Source: Rickettsia typhi (GTDB lineage Bacteria > Pseudomonadota > Alphaproteobacteria > Rickettsiales > Rickettsiaceae). From it: 9,360 nucleotides of DNA. The notes under the pieces were generated by a model. The model worked only from the letters and a program-made list of their open reading frames with translations. It did no database searches and was not told the DNA's origin. Position numbers and translations under genes: made by a program. The stretch covers positions 1 through 9,360 of the forward strand of contig CAMDSB010000042.1 of NCBI GenBank assembly GCA_945907105.1. Direction: 5' to 3'. Shown piece after piece: positions 1-6,166 of this stretch (position 1 is its first letter; every line of letters begins with the position of its first letter).

Positions 1-62
1 AGAGGGCTCTAATCAGCGCCACAGATTTGGTATCTAGTTGCAAATACAGAGTCACCTCTTTC

Positions 63-101
63 TGCCTTCAGAAGTAAGCTAACTCCTCTGAAGGCATTTT
101 T
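63..101 (+). terminator. Possible Rho-independent terminator
   Basis: A perfect 10-bp inverted repeat (TGCCTTCAGA at 63-72, TCTGAAGGCA at 87-96) with a 14-nt loop is followed directly by five T residues (97-101). This is the classic shape of an intrinsic terminator for plus-strand transcription entering from the left. A short plus-strand open frame reaches from the window edge to a TAA at 75-77, overlapping the stem, so it could end an unseen upstream gene. That frame is too short to call. Confidence 0.55.
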
Positions 102-241
102 GCAAGCTCTAACTTCGCTTGCAACTTTAAGATACATGTTGCAAATTTAGAAGAAATGATTGGATATCTTAAGTACCATCTTAAGCATTGCAATATTACT
201 TCGGGTAAAAAATGTCGATAATGGAAATCTCTAGGCTTCAT
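68..241 (-). pseudogene. IS6 transposase N-terminal fragment
   Basis: The minus-strand frame opens at an ATG (241-239) and runs 57 codons to a TGA (70-68). Residues 1-28 read like an IS6-family transposase N-terminus: an F-x-Y-R-H-F segment, then V-I-L, then RWYLRYPI, matching the usual pattern of GRHF, IL and VRWYLRYPLSYR. After Pro27-Ile28 the expected S-Y-R-x-L helix-turn-helix continuation is replaced by unrelated sequence crossing the inner terminal repeat and the flanking DNA. The whole DDE catalytic core is missing, so no transposition function remains. The identification rests on a short motif but is supported by the adjacent terminal repeat at the correct distance. The tail after codon ~30 is probably not native transposase. 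Confidence 0.65.
132..149 (+). repeat. Degenerate IS6 terminal repeat (opposite end)
   Basis: GTTGCAAATTTA at 138-149 is the exact inverted complement of 289-300, and the match extends one base further outward. The outermost bases (132-136) no longer match GGCTC. It is either the eroded second end of the same element or a secondary junction. Confidence 0.5.
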
Positions 242-288
242 AATAGTATGCTATATTGTTAGTTTTTAACTAGAATAATGCCCCCCCT

Positions 289-306
289 TAAATTTGCAAC
301 AGAGCC
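289..306 (-). repeat. IS6-type terminal inverted repeat (intact end)
   Basis: Minus-strand reading gives GGCTCTGTTGCAAATTTA. The GGCTCTGTTGCAAA core is the typical IS6-family tip. It is the transposase-proximal end, because the transposase ATG lies 65 bp inward. Confidence 0.7.
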
Positions 307-342
307 ATAATTTGGGCGGCTCTGTGCAGCTACGCTGCTTTT
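299..342 (+). terminator. Two adjacent hairpins followed by TTTT
   Basis: The first stem pairs ACAGAGCC (299-306) with GGCTCTGT (318-325) across an 11-nt loop. The second is GCAGC-TAC-GCTGC (326-338), followed by four T residues (339-342). The second hairpin plus T-run could act as a weak intrinsic terminator insulating the downstream gene. The first stem uses the IS6 tip as one arm, so it may instead be two facing IS ends. Role uncertain. Confidence 0.4.
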
Positions 343-420
343 GGTTAAATAAAACCTTACATTTAAAATTTTTTTAATCTTTCAGCTTTAGAGATAAGTC
401 AACTTGTTGCATATAGCAAA

Positions 421-449
421 TTAAGAGATTAAAGTAAAGGTTCTATAGT
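421..449 (+). promoter_or_regulatory. Putative sigma70 promoter for the epimerase-SDR pair
   Basis: A -35-like TTAAGA (421-426) and a -10-like TATAGT (444-449, one mismatch to TATAAT) are separated by 17 bp. Transcription would start near 456, about 23 bp before the ATG at 479. In such AT-rich DNA a match of this quality can occur by chance, but its position is right. Confidence 0.35.
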
Positions 450-478
450 TACCGATAATCATATTTTAGGTAGTTTTG

Positions 479-1375
479 ATGAAAGTTTTGGTAGTCGGTG
501 GATCTGGTTTTATTGGTAAGACCCTCTGTTCTCAATTGTTAAAAAATGGGACTCAAGTTTCTGTACTTACCCGTTCTATAAAGGAGCGTCCTGAATTGGC
601 CACATCAATTAATTTTATTACTGAATTGAGAGGTGACGATGACTACTATGATGTAATAATAAATTTAGCTGGTCAATCTTTAAATCAAAAGCGTTGGAAC
701 GAAGAAGTTAAAAAAAATATTTATGAAAGCCGGATTCAGACTACTCAAAAAATAATTAATTTTATTGAAGAATCTAAATTAAAACCAAAACTTCTTATAA
801 GTGGCTCTGCAGTTGGTTATTACGGGAATCATGATAACCAAATCTTTACCGAAGAATCAATACCTACAGATAATGGTTTCACACACAAATTATGCGCTGA
901 TTGGGAAAAAACTGCTGAGCAAGCATTAAAATACGGTGTAAGAGTTTGTTTACTCAGAACTGGCATTGTTTTGGGCAGGGGTGGAGGAGCACTTAAGGAA
1001 ATGATTCCACCATTTAATTTTGGATTAGGAGCTAAATTTGGCAATGGTAAGCAATGGATGTCTTGGATCCATATGGAGGATGCTGTAGGTGCAATTATTT
1101 TTTTAATGAATAATAACACCTTAACTGGACCATTCAATTTAACCGCACCTGAGGCAACTAATAACCAAACATTTAGCTCTGAATTGGCAGCTGCTTTACA
1201 TCGACCATGTTTTTTAACAATGCCAAAAATAGTTGTAGAAATGCTTTTTGGAGAAATGGGCAAAACGCTTTTACTGAATGGGCAAAACGTAGTGCCAAGT
1301 AAATTGTTGAATTCTGGTTATCAATTCAAATTTCCTAATGTTTCTGCAGCTTTAGAGAATATTCTAAAACATTAA
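479..1375 (+). CDS. TIGR01777 family NAD(P)-dependent epimerase (DUF1731 C-terminus)
   Basis: A 298-residue extended-SDR protein of the TIGR01777 family, sometimes annotated as SulA-like or YfcH; its physiological substrate is not established. Residues 7-13 (GGSGFIG) form the nucleotide-binding loop. A family-typical NLAG segment is followed by a QKRW-containing stretch and an S-R-I-x-T-T motif. SGSAVGYYG lies mid-protein and carries the Y-Y-G active-site region; LRTGIVLGRGGGAL and W-I-H-M-E-D follow. The last ~50 residues are the DUF1731 domain. Length is normal for the family. I chose ATG 479 over TTG 476 because it sits 8 nt after an AGG (468-470) and gives the usual MKVLVVGG start. The SDR gene follows after 15 nt, so the two are probably co-transcribed. 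In related bacteria this gene commonly accompanies the Cfa/DUF1365 lipid module and a photolyase; the photolyase is absent here. Confidence 0.88.
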   Translation: MKVLVVGGSGFIGKTLCSQLLKNGTQVSVLTRSIKERPELATSINFITELRGDDDYYDVIINLAGQSLNQKRWNEEVKKNIYESRIQTTQKIINFIEESKLKPKLLISGSAVGYYGNHDNQIFTEESIPTDNGFTHKLCADWEKTAEQALKYGVRVCLLRTGIVLGRGGGALKEMIPPFNFGLGAKFGNGKQWMSWIHMEDAVGAIIFLMNNNTLTGPFNLTAPEATNNQTFSSELAAALHRPCFLTMPKIVVEMLFGEMGKTLLLNGQNVVPSKLLNSGYQFKFPNVSAALENILKH

Positions 1376-1390
1376 AAATAAGCCTCTATA

Positions 1391-2122
1391 ATGCATATTA
1401 ATAAAATTTCAAATATAGTAATTATTGGCGCAAGTGGAAGTATCGGATCTGCTTTTGTTCGTGAATTTATAAAAATTGATAATACTAAAATTTATGCTCT
1501 ATCTCGTTCTGATACAAACTTAAACAACCCTAAAGTAATCAATTACCATATTGATATTGAAGATGAACAAACTATAATAAAAGCAGCACATTTTATTACA
1601 GAAGAAGTTAGTAGTATAAATATTATAATTCTTGCTACTGGAGCTTTATGCACAGGTGAAATAACACCCGAGAAATCCTTAAAACAATTATCGATAAATA
1701 ATTTTAACAAATTATTTGCAATTAATACCATAGGCCCAGCAATGGTAGCTAAGTATTTTATCCCTAAATTAAACAAAAATTGTAGAACGATATTTGCTGC
1801 TATTTCAGCTCGTGTCGGTAGCATAACGGATAATAAAAAAGGTGGTTGGTATTCATATAGAGCTTCAAAGGCAGCTTTAAATATGATTATAAAAAATCTC
1901 AGCATAGAAACTAGTCGTACTCACCCAAGCTCTATTGTTACAATGCTCCATCCAGGAACGGTCAATAGTCGATTATCAGCTCCATTTCAGAATAGCGTTA
2001 AGCTTGAGACTATATTTAGCCCAGAAGAGTCAGTGATAAAAATGTTAAAAGTTATAGATGGCCTAACGCCGGCAGATTCAGGAAAATTTTTTTCTTGGGA
2101 CGGGAAACAAATAGAGTTTTAA
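1391..2122 (+). CDS. SDR family oxidoreductase (CsgA/C-factor-like)
   Basis: A 243-residue classical short-chain dehydrogenase. GASGSIG (residues 13-19) is the TGxxxGxG-type NAD(P) loop, D55 lies in the D-I-D segment that usually contacts adenine, N112 in F-A-I-N-T-I-G-P is the structural Asn, and YRASK (156-160) gives the catalytic Tyr and Lys. The active-site Ser is S139 or S144 in the S-A-R-V-G-S stretch. The [12 protein letters not shown] block and the C-terminal S-W-D-G-K segment are typical of the C-factor-like subgroup found beside COG2907, DUF1365 and Cfa genes. Substrate unknown; a lipid-linked carbonyl or hydroxyl is plausible from context. The start has no strong Shine-Dalgarno and lies 15 nt after the epimerase stop, so translation may be coupled. 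A 335-bp gap separates it from the main operon. Confidence 0.87.
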   Translation: MHINKISNIVIIGASGSIGSAFVREFIKIDNTKIYALSRSDTNLNNPKVINYHIDIEDEQTIIKAAHFITEEVSSINIIILATGALCTGEITPEKSLKQLSINNFNKLFAINTIGPAMVAKYFIPKLNKNCRTIFAAISARVGSITDNKKGGWYSYRASKAALNMIIKNLSIETSRTHPSSIVTMLHPGTVNSRLSAPFQNSVKLETIFSPEESVIKMLKVIDGLTPADSGKFFSWDGKQIEF

Positions 2123-2211
2123 AATGATCTCATTGACAATTCAGAAGATTATTACCGGATAAATTAAAATGTCAAACTACTGCAAAATTGTTTTTTCAAA
2201 GTAACTACCAA

Positions 2212-2236
2212 AAATGGGCAAGGTGCTTGTCCATTT
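2212..2236. terminator. Strong 11-bp hairpin, probable transcription terminator
   Basis: AAATGGGCAAG (2212-2222) pairs with CTTGTCCATTT (2226-2236) over a GTG loop, with a single G-U pair. It lies ~90 nt after the SDR stop. The plus side has only a mixed A/T tail, while the minus strand reads into a run of five T, so it is a better terminator for leftward transcription. It may also be an RNA-stabilising stem. Confidence 0.4.
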
Positions 2237-2394
2237 AACTATTTATATTTGTGGTTTATTGTCGCATCTGCCAATTTCATTCTACTCAATATATAAATGA
2301 GATAAACCTCTTTAGATTGTAAGATAAAATATGTAATTTAATCATCATACTAATCTAAATTTTTTATTTCATATTTAATTATTAGATATTTGTT

Positions 2395-2423
2395 GGAAAA
2401 AATTTATATTCAAAGAACGTATA
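2395..2423 (+). promoter_or_regulatory. Possible ECF-sigma-like promoter upstream of the lipid operon
   Basis: GGAAAA (2395-2400), 17 bp, then CGTATA (2418-2423) resembles the GGAA...CGT layout of extracytoplasmic-function sigma promoters. The sigmaE/ChrR targets of related clusters also carry a CGTA-type -10. It does not carry the TGATC -35 described for ChrR-linked sigmaE. No convincing sigma70 pair with normal spacing was seen in the same place. The start codon is 35 bp downstream. Weak evidence only. Confidence 0.22.
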
Positions 2424-2457
2424 AGTAATTAATCTAAAATAAAAATAATCATAACCC

Positions 2458-3711
2458 ATGAAAATTGCTGTTATAGGCTCTGGTGTATCTGGCCTTGCTA
2501 TTTCATACTTACTAAATAAAAAGCACGATATCACTCTTTTTGAAAAAAATGATTATGTAGGGGGCCACGCTAGGACAGTCGAGATAAATGATAACGGTAA
2601 AAGGCTAGCTGTAGATACAGGCTTTATAGTTTTTAATAAACTTAATTATCCTCTTTTAACATCCCTTTTCAAATATCTCGATATCAAAGTTATAAAAAGT
2701 GCAATGTCATTTGGCGTTAGTATAGACCAAGGAGAAATAGAATACGGCACTAATACCATTTGTTCATTTTTTAGCCAAAAAAAGAATTTAACTTCACTCT
2801 CTTTTTGGAAAATGATTTACGATATATTTAGATTCAATTCAAAAGCAAAAGTTACTGTTGAGCAAAATGCTTCTATTAATCTTGAGCAACTATTAGAAAT
2901 TTTAAAATTAAGCAGTTGGTTTAAAAAATATTATTTATTGCCTATGGGTGGTTCTATTTGGAGCACATCTGTTAAAGAGATGTTAAACTTCCCAGCAATA
3001 ACGTTTATTAATTTTTTTGAGAATCATGGATTACTTAGTATTTCTAATCAACCTCAGTGGTATACTGTTGAAGGTGGAAGCAAAGAGTATGTAAAAAAAT
3101 TTAGCCAAAGCTTTTTAGAGCAAATAAAACTAGATTCTCAAATAGAAAAAGTGGTCAGAGGCGATAATTGTATCGAAATACATCATAAAAACAAAATAGT
3201 TGATAAGTTTGATCATGTTATATTGGCAACCCATTCTGATACATCACTTAAGCTACTTGAATCTCCGAGTAAACTTGAGCAAGAAATTTTAGGTAACATT
3301 AATTACCAAAAAAACTTAATGGTTCTACACTCCGATGTAGATTTTATGCCTCGGAGAAAGAACGCTTGGTCAAGTTGGGTATACTTGTCCAATAGCAATA
3401 ATTCAGAAAAACAAGTTAGTCTCAGTTATTGGATGAACAATTTGCAAAGATTACATACTTCTACTCCTATTATAGTAACATTAAATCCTGCTACAAAACC
3501 AAATGAAAGTTTGATTTACGATGTTTATGAATTTGAGCATCCAGTGTTTAATCAGAAGGCTATAGATGCCCAGAAAAATATATATAAGATACAAGGGAAA
3601 AGTAGGATTTGGTATTGCGGTGCTTGGCAAAGATATGGTTTTCACGAAGATGGTTTACTAAGTGCTGTTAATATTGCTAAGAAATTTGATGTTGATATCC
3701 CATGGCAATAG
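2458..3711 (+). CDS. FAD-dependent oxidoreductase, COG2907 (amine-oxidase/desaturase-like)
   Basis: A 417-residue flavoprotein of the COG2907 group. The N-terminal Rossmann motif is GSGVSG (7-12) followed by acidic E29 and GGHART (35-40), the usual FAD-binding signature. V-D-T-G-F-I-V-F-N and a central L-P-M-G-G-S-I-W-S segment are conserved family features. The C-terminus (384-402) has Y-C-G-A-W followed by Y-G-F-H-E-D-G-L-x-S-A, which closes the FAD site. The length is normal. In Rhodobacter-type furan fatty acid synthesis a flavin desaturase (UfaD) introduces a second double bond into a methylated acyl chain; this protein is a plausible counterpart by context, not proven. It heads a seven-gene run with almost no spacing, and its last 10 nt overlap the DUF1365 gene. 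No clear Shine-Dalgarno precedes the ATG. Confidence 0.88.
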   Translation: MKIAVIGSGVSGLAISYLLNKKHDITLFEKNDYVGGHARTVEINDNGKRLAVDTGFIVFNKLNYPLLTSLFKYLDIKVIKSAMSFGVSIDQGEIEYGTNTICSFFSQKKNLTSLSFWKMIYDIFRFNSKAKVTVEQNASINLEQLLEILKLSSWFKKYYLLPMGGSIWSTSVKEMLNFPAITFINFFENHGLLSISNQPQWYTVEGGSKEYVKKFSQSFLEQIKLDSQIEKVVRGDNCIEIHHKNKIVDKFDHVILATHSDTSLKLLESPSKLEQEILGNINYQKNLMVLHSDVDFMPRRKNAWSSWVYLSNSNNSEKQVSLSYWMNNLQRLHTSTPIIVTLNPATKPNESLIYDVYEFEHPVFNQKAIDAQKNIYKIQGKSRIWYCGAWQRYGFHEDGLLSAVNIAKKFDVDIPWQ

Positions 3712-4496
3712 AACCAAAATTAATTTTTGCTGATATTTATCATAAAAGATTTTTTCCGAAGATAAATATATTCAATTATAAATCTTACTATCTTTTTCTT
3801 CCATTATCGCTAATTAATCAAAAAAGTGACCTTCAAAATATACTAAGTATAAATAAATTTGCTAAGATGAGTTTTTACGAATCTGATCATGGAGTGAAAA
3901 ATAATCAAGATAGCTGCGAGTTATGGATAAGAAGTATACTAACAAAGCACAATAATAATTTAAATGATCTAGTCAATGAAATTTATTTATTAACAATGCC
4001 AAGGATATTGGGTTATATTTTTAATCCGGTGAGTTTCTGGTTTTGTACTGATGATAAAGACAAACTTCGCGCTGTGTTATGTGAAGTTAACAATACTTTT
4101 GGTGAAAGGCATTTTTATTTTTGTAGCCACACAAATAATGAAATTATTAAGCCTAAAGATTTAATGTACGCAGATAAAATATTTCATGTCTCACCATTTT
4201 TAGAAAGAGAAGGAAGATACTGCTTTAGGTTCTCCCTAAAGCATAATAGTTGCGGTGTTTGGATTGATTATTTTGACAAGAACGATAACAAAAAACTGGT
4301 TACCTCAATCTTTGGCAGATTTCATGCCTTATCAAAGAAAAATATTAATAGCTTCTTTTGGCAATACCCTCTTATCACAATTAAGACAATTTTATTGATA
4401 CATTGGCAAGCGCTTAAATTAAAATTGAAAGGAATAAAATATATTCCCAAACCAGAGCAAATAAAAGAAACATTTACTACTAATATAGAAAAATAA
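3702..4496 (+). CDS. DUF1365 domain-containing protein
   Basis: A 264-residue protein covering the full DUF1365 family, whose biochemical role is not established. Diagnostic blocks are D-H-G (62-64), PRILGYIFNPVSFWFC (100-115), E-V-N-N-T-F-G-E-R-H (128-137), and the C-terminal P-L-I-T-I-K...I-H-W-Q-A-L-K-L...K-G-I-K-Y-x-P-K-P stretch. The family nearly always sits between a COG2907 oxidoreductase and a Cfa-like methyltransferase, as here, so a role in modifying the same membrane acyl chains is likely. The start at 3702 overlaps the FAD oxidoreductase stop by 10 nt, which points to translational coupling; the N-terminal I-Y-H-K-R-F-F-P matches the family's usual beginning (short lead, then Y/H-x-R), supporting this start. 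The Cfa-like gene begins 1 nt after the stop. Confidence 0.88.
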   Translation: MAIEPKLIFADIYHKRFFPKINIFNYKSYYLFLPLSLINQKSDLQNILSINKFAKMSFYESDHGVKNNQDSCELWIRSILTKHNNNLNDLVNEIYLLTMPRILGYIFNPVSFWFCTDDKDKLRAVLCEVNNTFGERHFYFCSHTNNEIIKPKDLMYADKIFHVSPFLEREGRYCFRFSLKHNSCGVWIDYFDKNDNKKLVTSIFGRFHALSKKNINSFFWQYPLITIKTILLIHWQALKLKLKGIKYIPKPEQIKETFTTNIEK

Positions 4497-4497
4497 T

Positions 4498-5658
4498 ATG
4501 ATAAAAAAAATAATAGTTAATAGATTTGTTGATAGTTTAAGTACTATTGAATTTGGAACTCTTAAACTTTTTACACCAGATAACAAAGAATATTATTTTG
4601 AAGGTAAAAAGGAAGGAGTAAACGCTAGTATAATTATCAATGATCATAGAGCAATAACAAATTTGATTGCTAAGGGAGACATTGGTCTAACAGAAGCATA
4701 TAGAGACAATTGGTGGGATACAGATAATTTAACTGATCTATTAAAATTTGCTCTACAAAATGCTGGTTCACTTGATAGATATGTGTACGGTAGTAAAATA
4801 TCCAATATTGTTTCCAGGATTCTTTATTCTCTTAGGTCAAATACTTTAAATGGTAGTAAAAGAAATATACATGCTCATTATGATTTAGGAAATGAGTTTT
4901 ATTCCCTATGGCTTGACAAAACTATGACCTACTCTTCTGCTCTCTACCATACTAAGAGTGAAGATCTCCAGCAAGCTCAGTATAACAAATATGATAGAAT
5001 CATAGATAGGTTAGAGAAATCTTCTGGTAGTTTATTAGAAATTGGTTGTGGATGGGGTGGTTTTGTAGAGAGAGCTACTTACCGCAATGATTATGATATA
5101 AAAGGAATAACCATTTCAAATCAGCAATATACTTATGCGAAAAAAAGAGTTGAGGGCAAAGCTAATATACTTTACCAAGATTACAGAAAATTAGACGGAA
5201 AGTATGATAATATTGTTTCTATAGAAATGTTTGAAGCGGTGGGTCAAAAATTTTGGCCAGTATATTTCAATAAAATGAAGTCCTTGCTAGAAAGTAAAGG
5301 GAAGGCAATAGTTCAGACTATTACCATTGATGAGATGCACTTTGAGAAATATAGGAAAACTGGGGATATGATAAGAAGTTTTATCTTCCCAGGCGGTATG
5401 CTCCCTTCCATTGAACAATTGAAACTGGAAGCAAGAAAAGCGGGATTACAAGTAGTAGACCATTATGCGTTTGGTGATTCTTATGCGGTAACTTTATCGT
5501 CTTGGTTAGAGAATTTTGAAAAAAATCTTGATAAAATCAGATCACTGAATTTTGATGAACGGTTTATTAGAGTTTGGAGATTTTATTTATCCGCAAGTAT
5601 TGCAAGTTTTTCCTCAAATAGAACAAGCGTAATTCAAGCAGAAATTAAGCATGCATAA
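4498..5658 (+). CDS. Cyclopropane-fatty-acyl-phospholipid synthase family SAM methyltransferase
   Basis: A 386-residue enzyme of the Cfa family acting on unsaturated acyl chains of membrane phospholipids with S-adenosylmethionine. The N-terminal domain has G-D-I-G-L-T-E-A-Y (60-68) and N-W-W-D; H-x-H-Y-D-L-G-N (125-132) begins the catalytic part; the SAM loop is LEIGCGWGG (180-188); QDYR (227-230), E-M-F-E-A-V-G (243-249) and F-P-G-G-M-L-P-S (297-304) follow. By alignment with E. coli Cfa from memory, bicarbonate contacts Glu239 and Tyr317 are kept (E246, Y329), while Cys139 is Ser147 and His266 is Gln273. That pattern is shared by the cluster-linked branch of the family and suggests methyl transfer (UfaM-like) rather than ring closure, though this is inference. 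The gene starts 1 nt after the DUF1365 stop without a visible Shine-Dalgarno and overlaps the next gene by 8 nt. Confidence 0.9.
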   Translation: MIKKIIVNRFVDSLSTIEFGTLKLFTPDNKEYYFEGKKEGVNASIIINDHRAITNLIAKGDIGLTEAYRDNWWDTDNLTDLLKFALQNAGSLDRYVYGSKISNIVSRILYSLRSNTLNGSKRNIHAHYDLGNEFYSLWLDKTMTYSSALYHTKSEDLQQAQYNKYDRIIDRLEKSSGSLLEIGCGWGGFVERATYRNDYDIKGITISNQQYTYAKKRVEGKANILYQDYRKLDGKYDNIVSIEMFEAVGQKFWPVYFNKMKSLLESKGKAIVQTITIDEMHFEKYRKTGDMIRSFIFPGGMLPSIEQLKLEARKAGLQVVDHYAFGDSYAVTLSSWLENFEKNLDKIRSLNFDERFIRVWRFYLSASIASFSSNRTSVIQAEIKHA

Positions 5659-6166
5659 ATTATTATTAATTTTAGTATCTCTCCTACTATTTATTACCCC
5701 TGCAAGGGCAAACAAAGGCATAATTGAATATATCAAAAATCCCAAACTTGTCGGGCAAGCTAGCTTCAACTATATGTTTTGGCATGTTTATGACGTTTAT
5801 TTATATGCTGAAAATGGTTTGTATTCTTTAGAGAAGCCTTTTGCATTAAGGCTTGTTTATAAAAGAGATTTAGAAGGAAATGATATAGCTCTTAGGTCAA
5901 AACAAGAAATGAAAAAAATAGGGTTTAAGGATAAAGCAATTTTGGAGAGATGGTATCGAAAAATGATTGATATTTTTCCTGATGTATCAAATGGGTCTGA
6001 ACTTGTTGGGATATATACTAAAGATAAGAGATCTATATTTTTTGATGAAAATAAAAAAATAGGCGAAGAAAAAGATCCAGATTTTGGTAAATGGTTTTTT
6101 GGCATCTGGCTTTCAGAAAAAAACTTATATCCAAAATTAAATAAACAGCTATTGGGTAGAAAATGA
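5651..6166 (+). CDS. Exported chalcone-isomerase-like protein
   Basis: A 171-residue protein with a clear Sec signal peptide: His2-Lys3, a hydrophobic core (4-15) and an A-R-A cleavage site after residue 20. The mature part resembles the bacterial chalcone-isomerase-like family (Chalcone_3 type): V-G-Q-A-x-F near the start, a W-H-V-Y-D-V-Y-L-Y strand, L-V-Y-K-R-D, and a C-terminal F-x-x-W-F-G-I-W-L-S segment. These proteins share the fold of plant chalcone isomerase, and homologous folds bind fatty acids; enzymatic activity is not established. It is probably periplasmic or lipid-facing. It overlaps the Cfa-like gene by 8 nt and the transporter gene by 4 nt (ATGA), so it is translated within the lipid operon. 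Length is typical. Confidence 0.83.
   Translation: MHKLLLILVSLLLFITPARANKGIIEYIKNPKLVGQASFNYMFWHVYDVYLYAENGLYSLEKPFALRLVYKRDLEGNDIALRSKQEMKKIGFKDKAILERWYRKMIDIFPDVSNGSELVGIYTKDKRSIFFDENKKIGEEKDPDFGKWFFGIWLSEKNLYPKLNKQLLGRK

Larger units (their letters stand above)
132..306 (-). mobile_element. Internally deleted IS6-family insertion sequence remnant
   Basis: Read on the minus strand, the segment begins at 306 with GGCTCTGTTGCAAATTTA (306-289), which matches the IS6/IS26 terminal-repeat style (GGCACTGTTGCAAA and variants). An ATG lies 65 bp inside the tip, as expected for this family, and opens a transposase start with the family's RWYLRYP block. The homology ends after about 28 codons. It is soon followed by TAAATTTGCAACA (149-137), an exact inverted copy of the inner 13 bases of the terminal repeat, but with its outer five or six bases changed. 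This looks like an IS6 copy that lost nearly all of its transposase and kept both ends, giving a non-autonomous, MITE-like relic of ~175 bp. I saw no obvious 8-bp target duplication. Confidence 0.7.
2123..2457. other. 335-bp intergenic gap with no intact gene
   Basis: The stretch between the SDR and FAD oxidoreductase genes has stops in all frames. It holds a strong hairpin (2212-2236) and a possible promoter near 2395-2423. A short open frame from 2214 to the TGA before 2300 encodes a hydrophobic peptide of ~28 residues, too short to identify. In a cluster otherwise packed with overlapping genes, the gap suggests either a separate promoter region or the site of a lost gene. Confidence 0.6.

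Noticed and set aside
1..60. tRNA or tmRNA end at the left edge
   Set aside because: No T-loop GGTTC-type core, acceptor pairing or CCA end could be found.
3..77. End of a plus-strand gene entering from the left
   Set aside because: Only 24 codons are open, no family is recognisable, and the stop overlaps the hairpin; too little to call.
829..1263. Minus-strand open frame of 144 codons
   Set aside because: It lies wholly inside the epimerase gene, whose family motifs are clear; the translation resembles no known protein and is a reverse-strand shadow.
1543..1905. Minus-strand open frame of 120 codons
   Set aside because: It lies antisense to the SDR at 1391-2122; its hydrophobic translation arises from the complementary codons.
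2214..2300. Small hydrophobic peptide gene in the gap
   Set aside because: About 28 codons, no ribosome binding site, and it begins inside the hairpin. A vague likeness to the start of a membrane acyltransferase was not strong enough.
5857..6105. Minus-strand open frame of 82 codons
   Set aside because: It is antisense to the chalcone-isomerase-like gene, with no ribosome binding site or recognisable motif.
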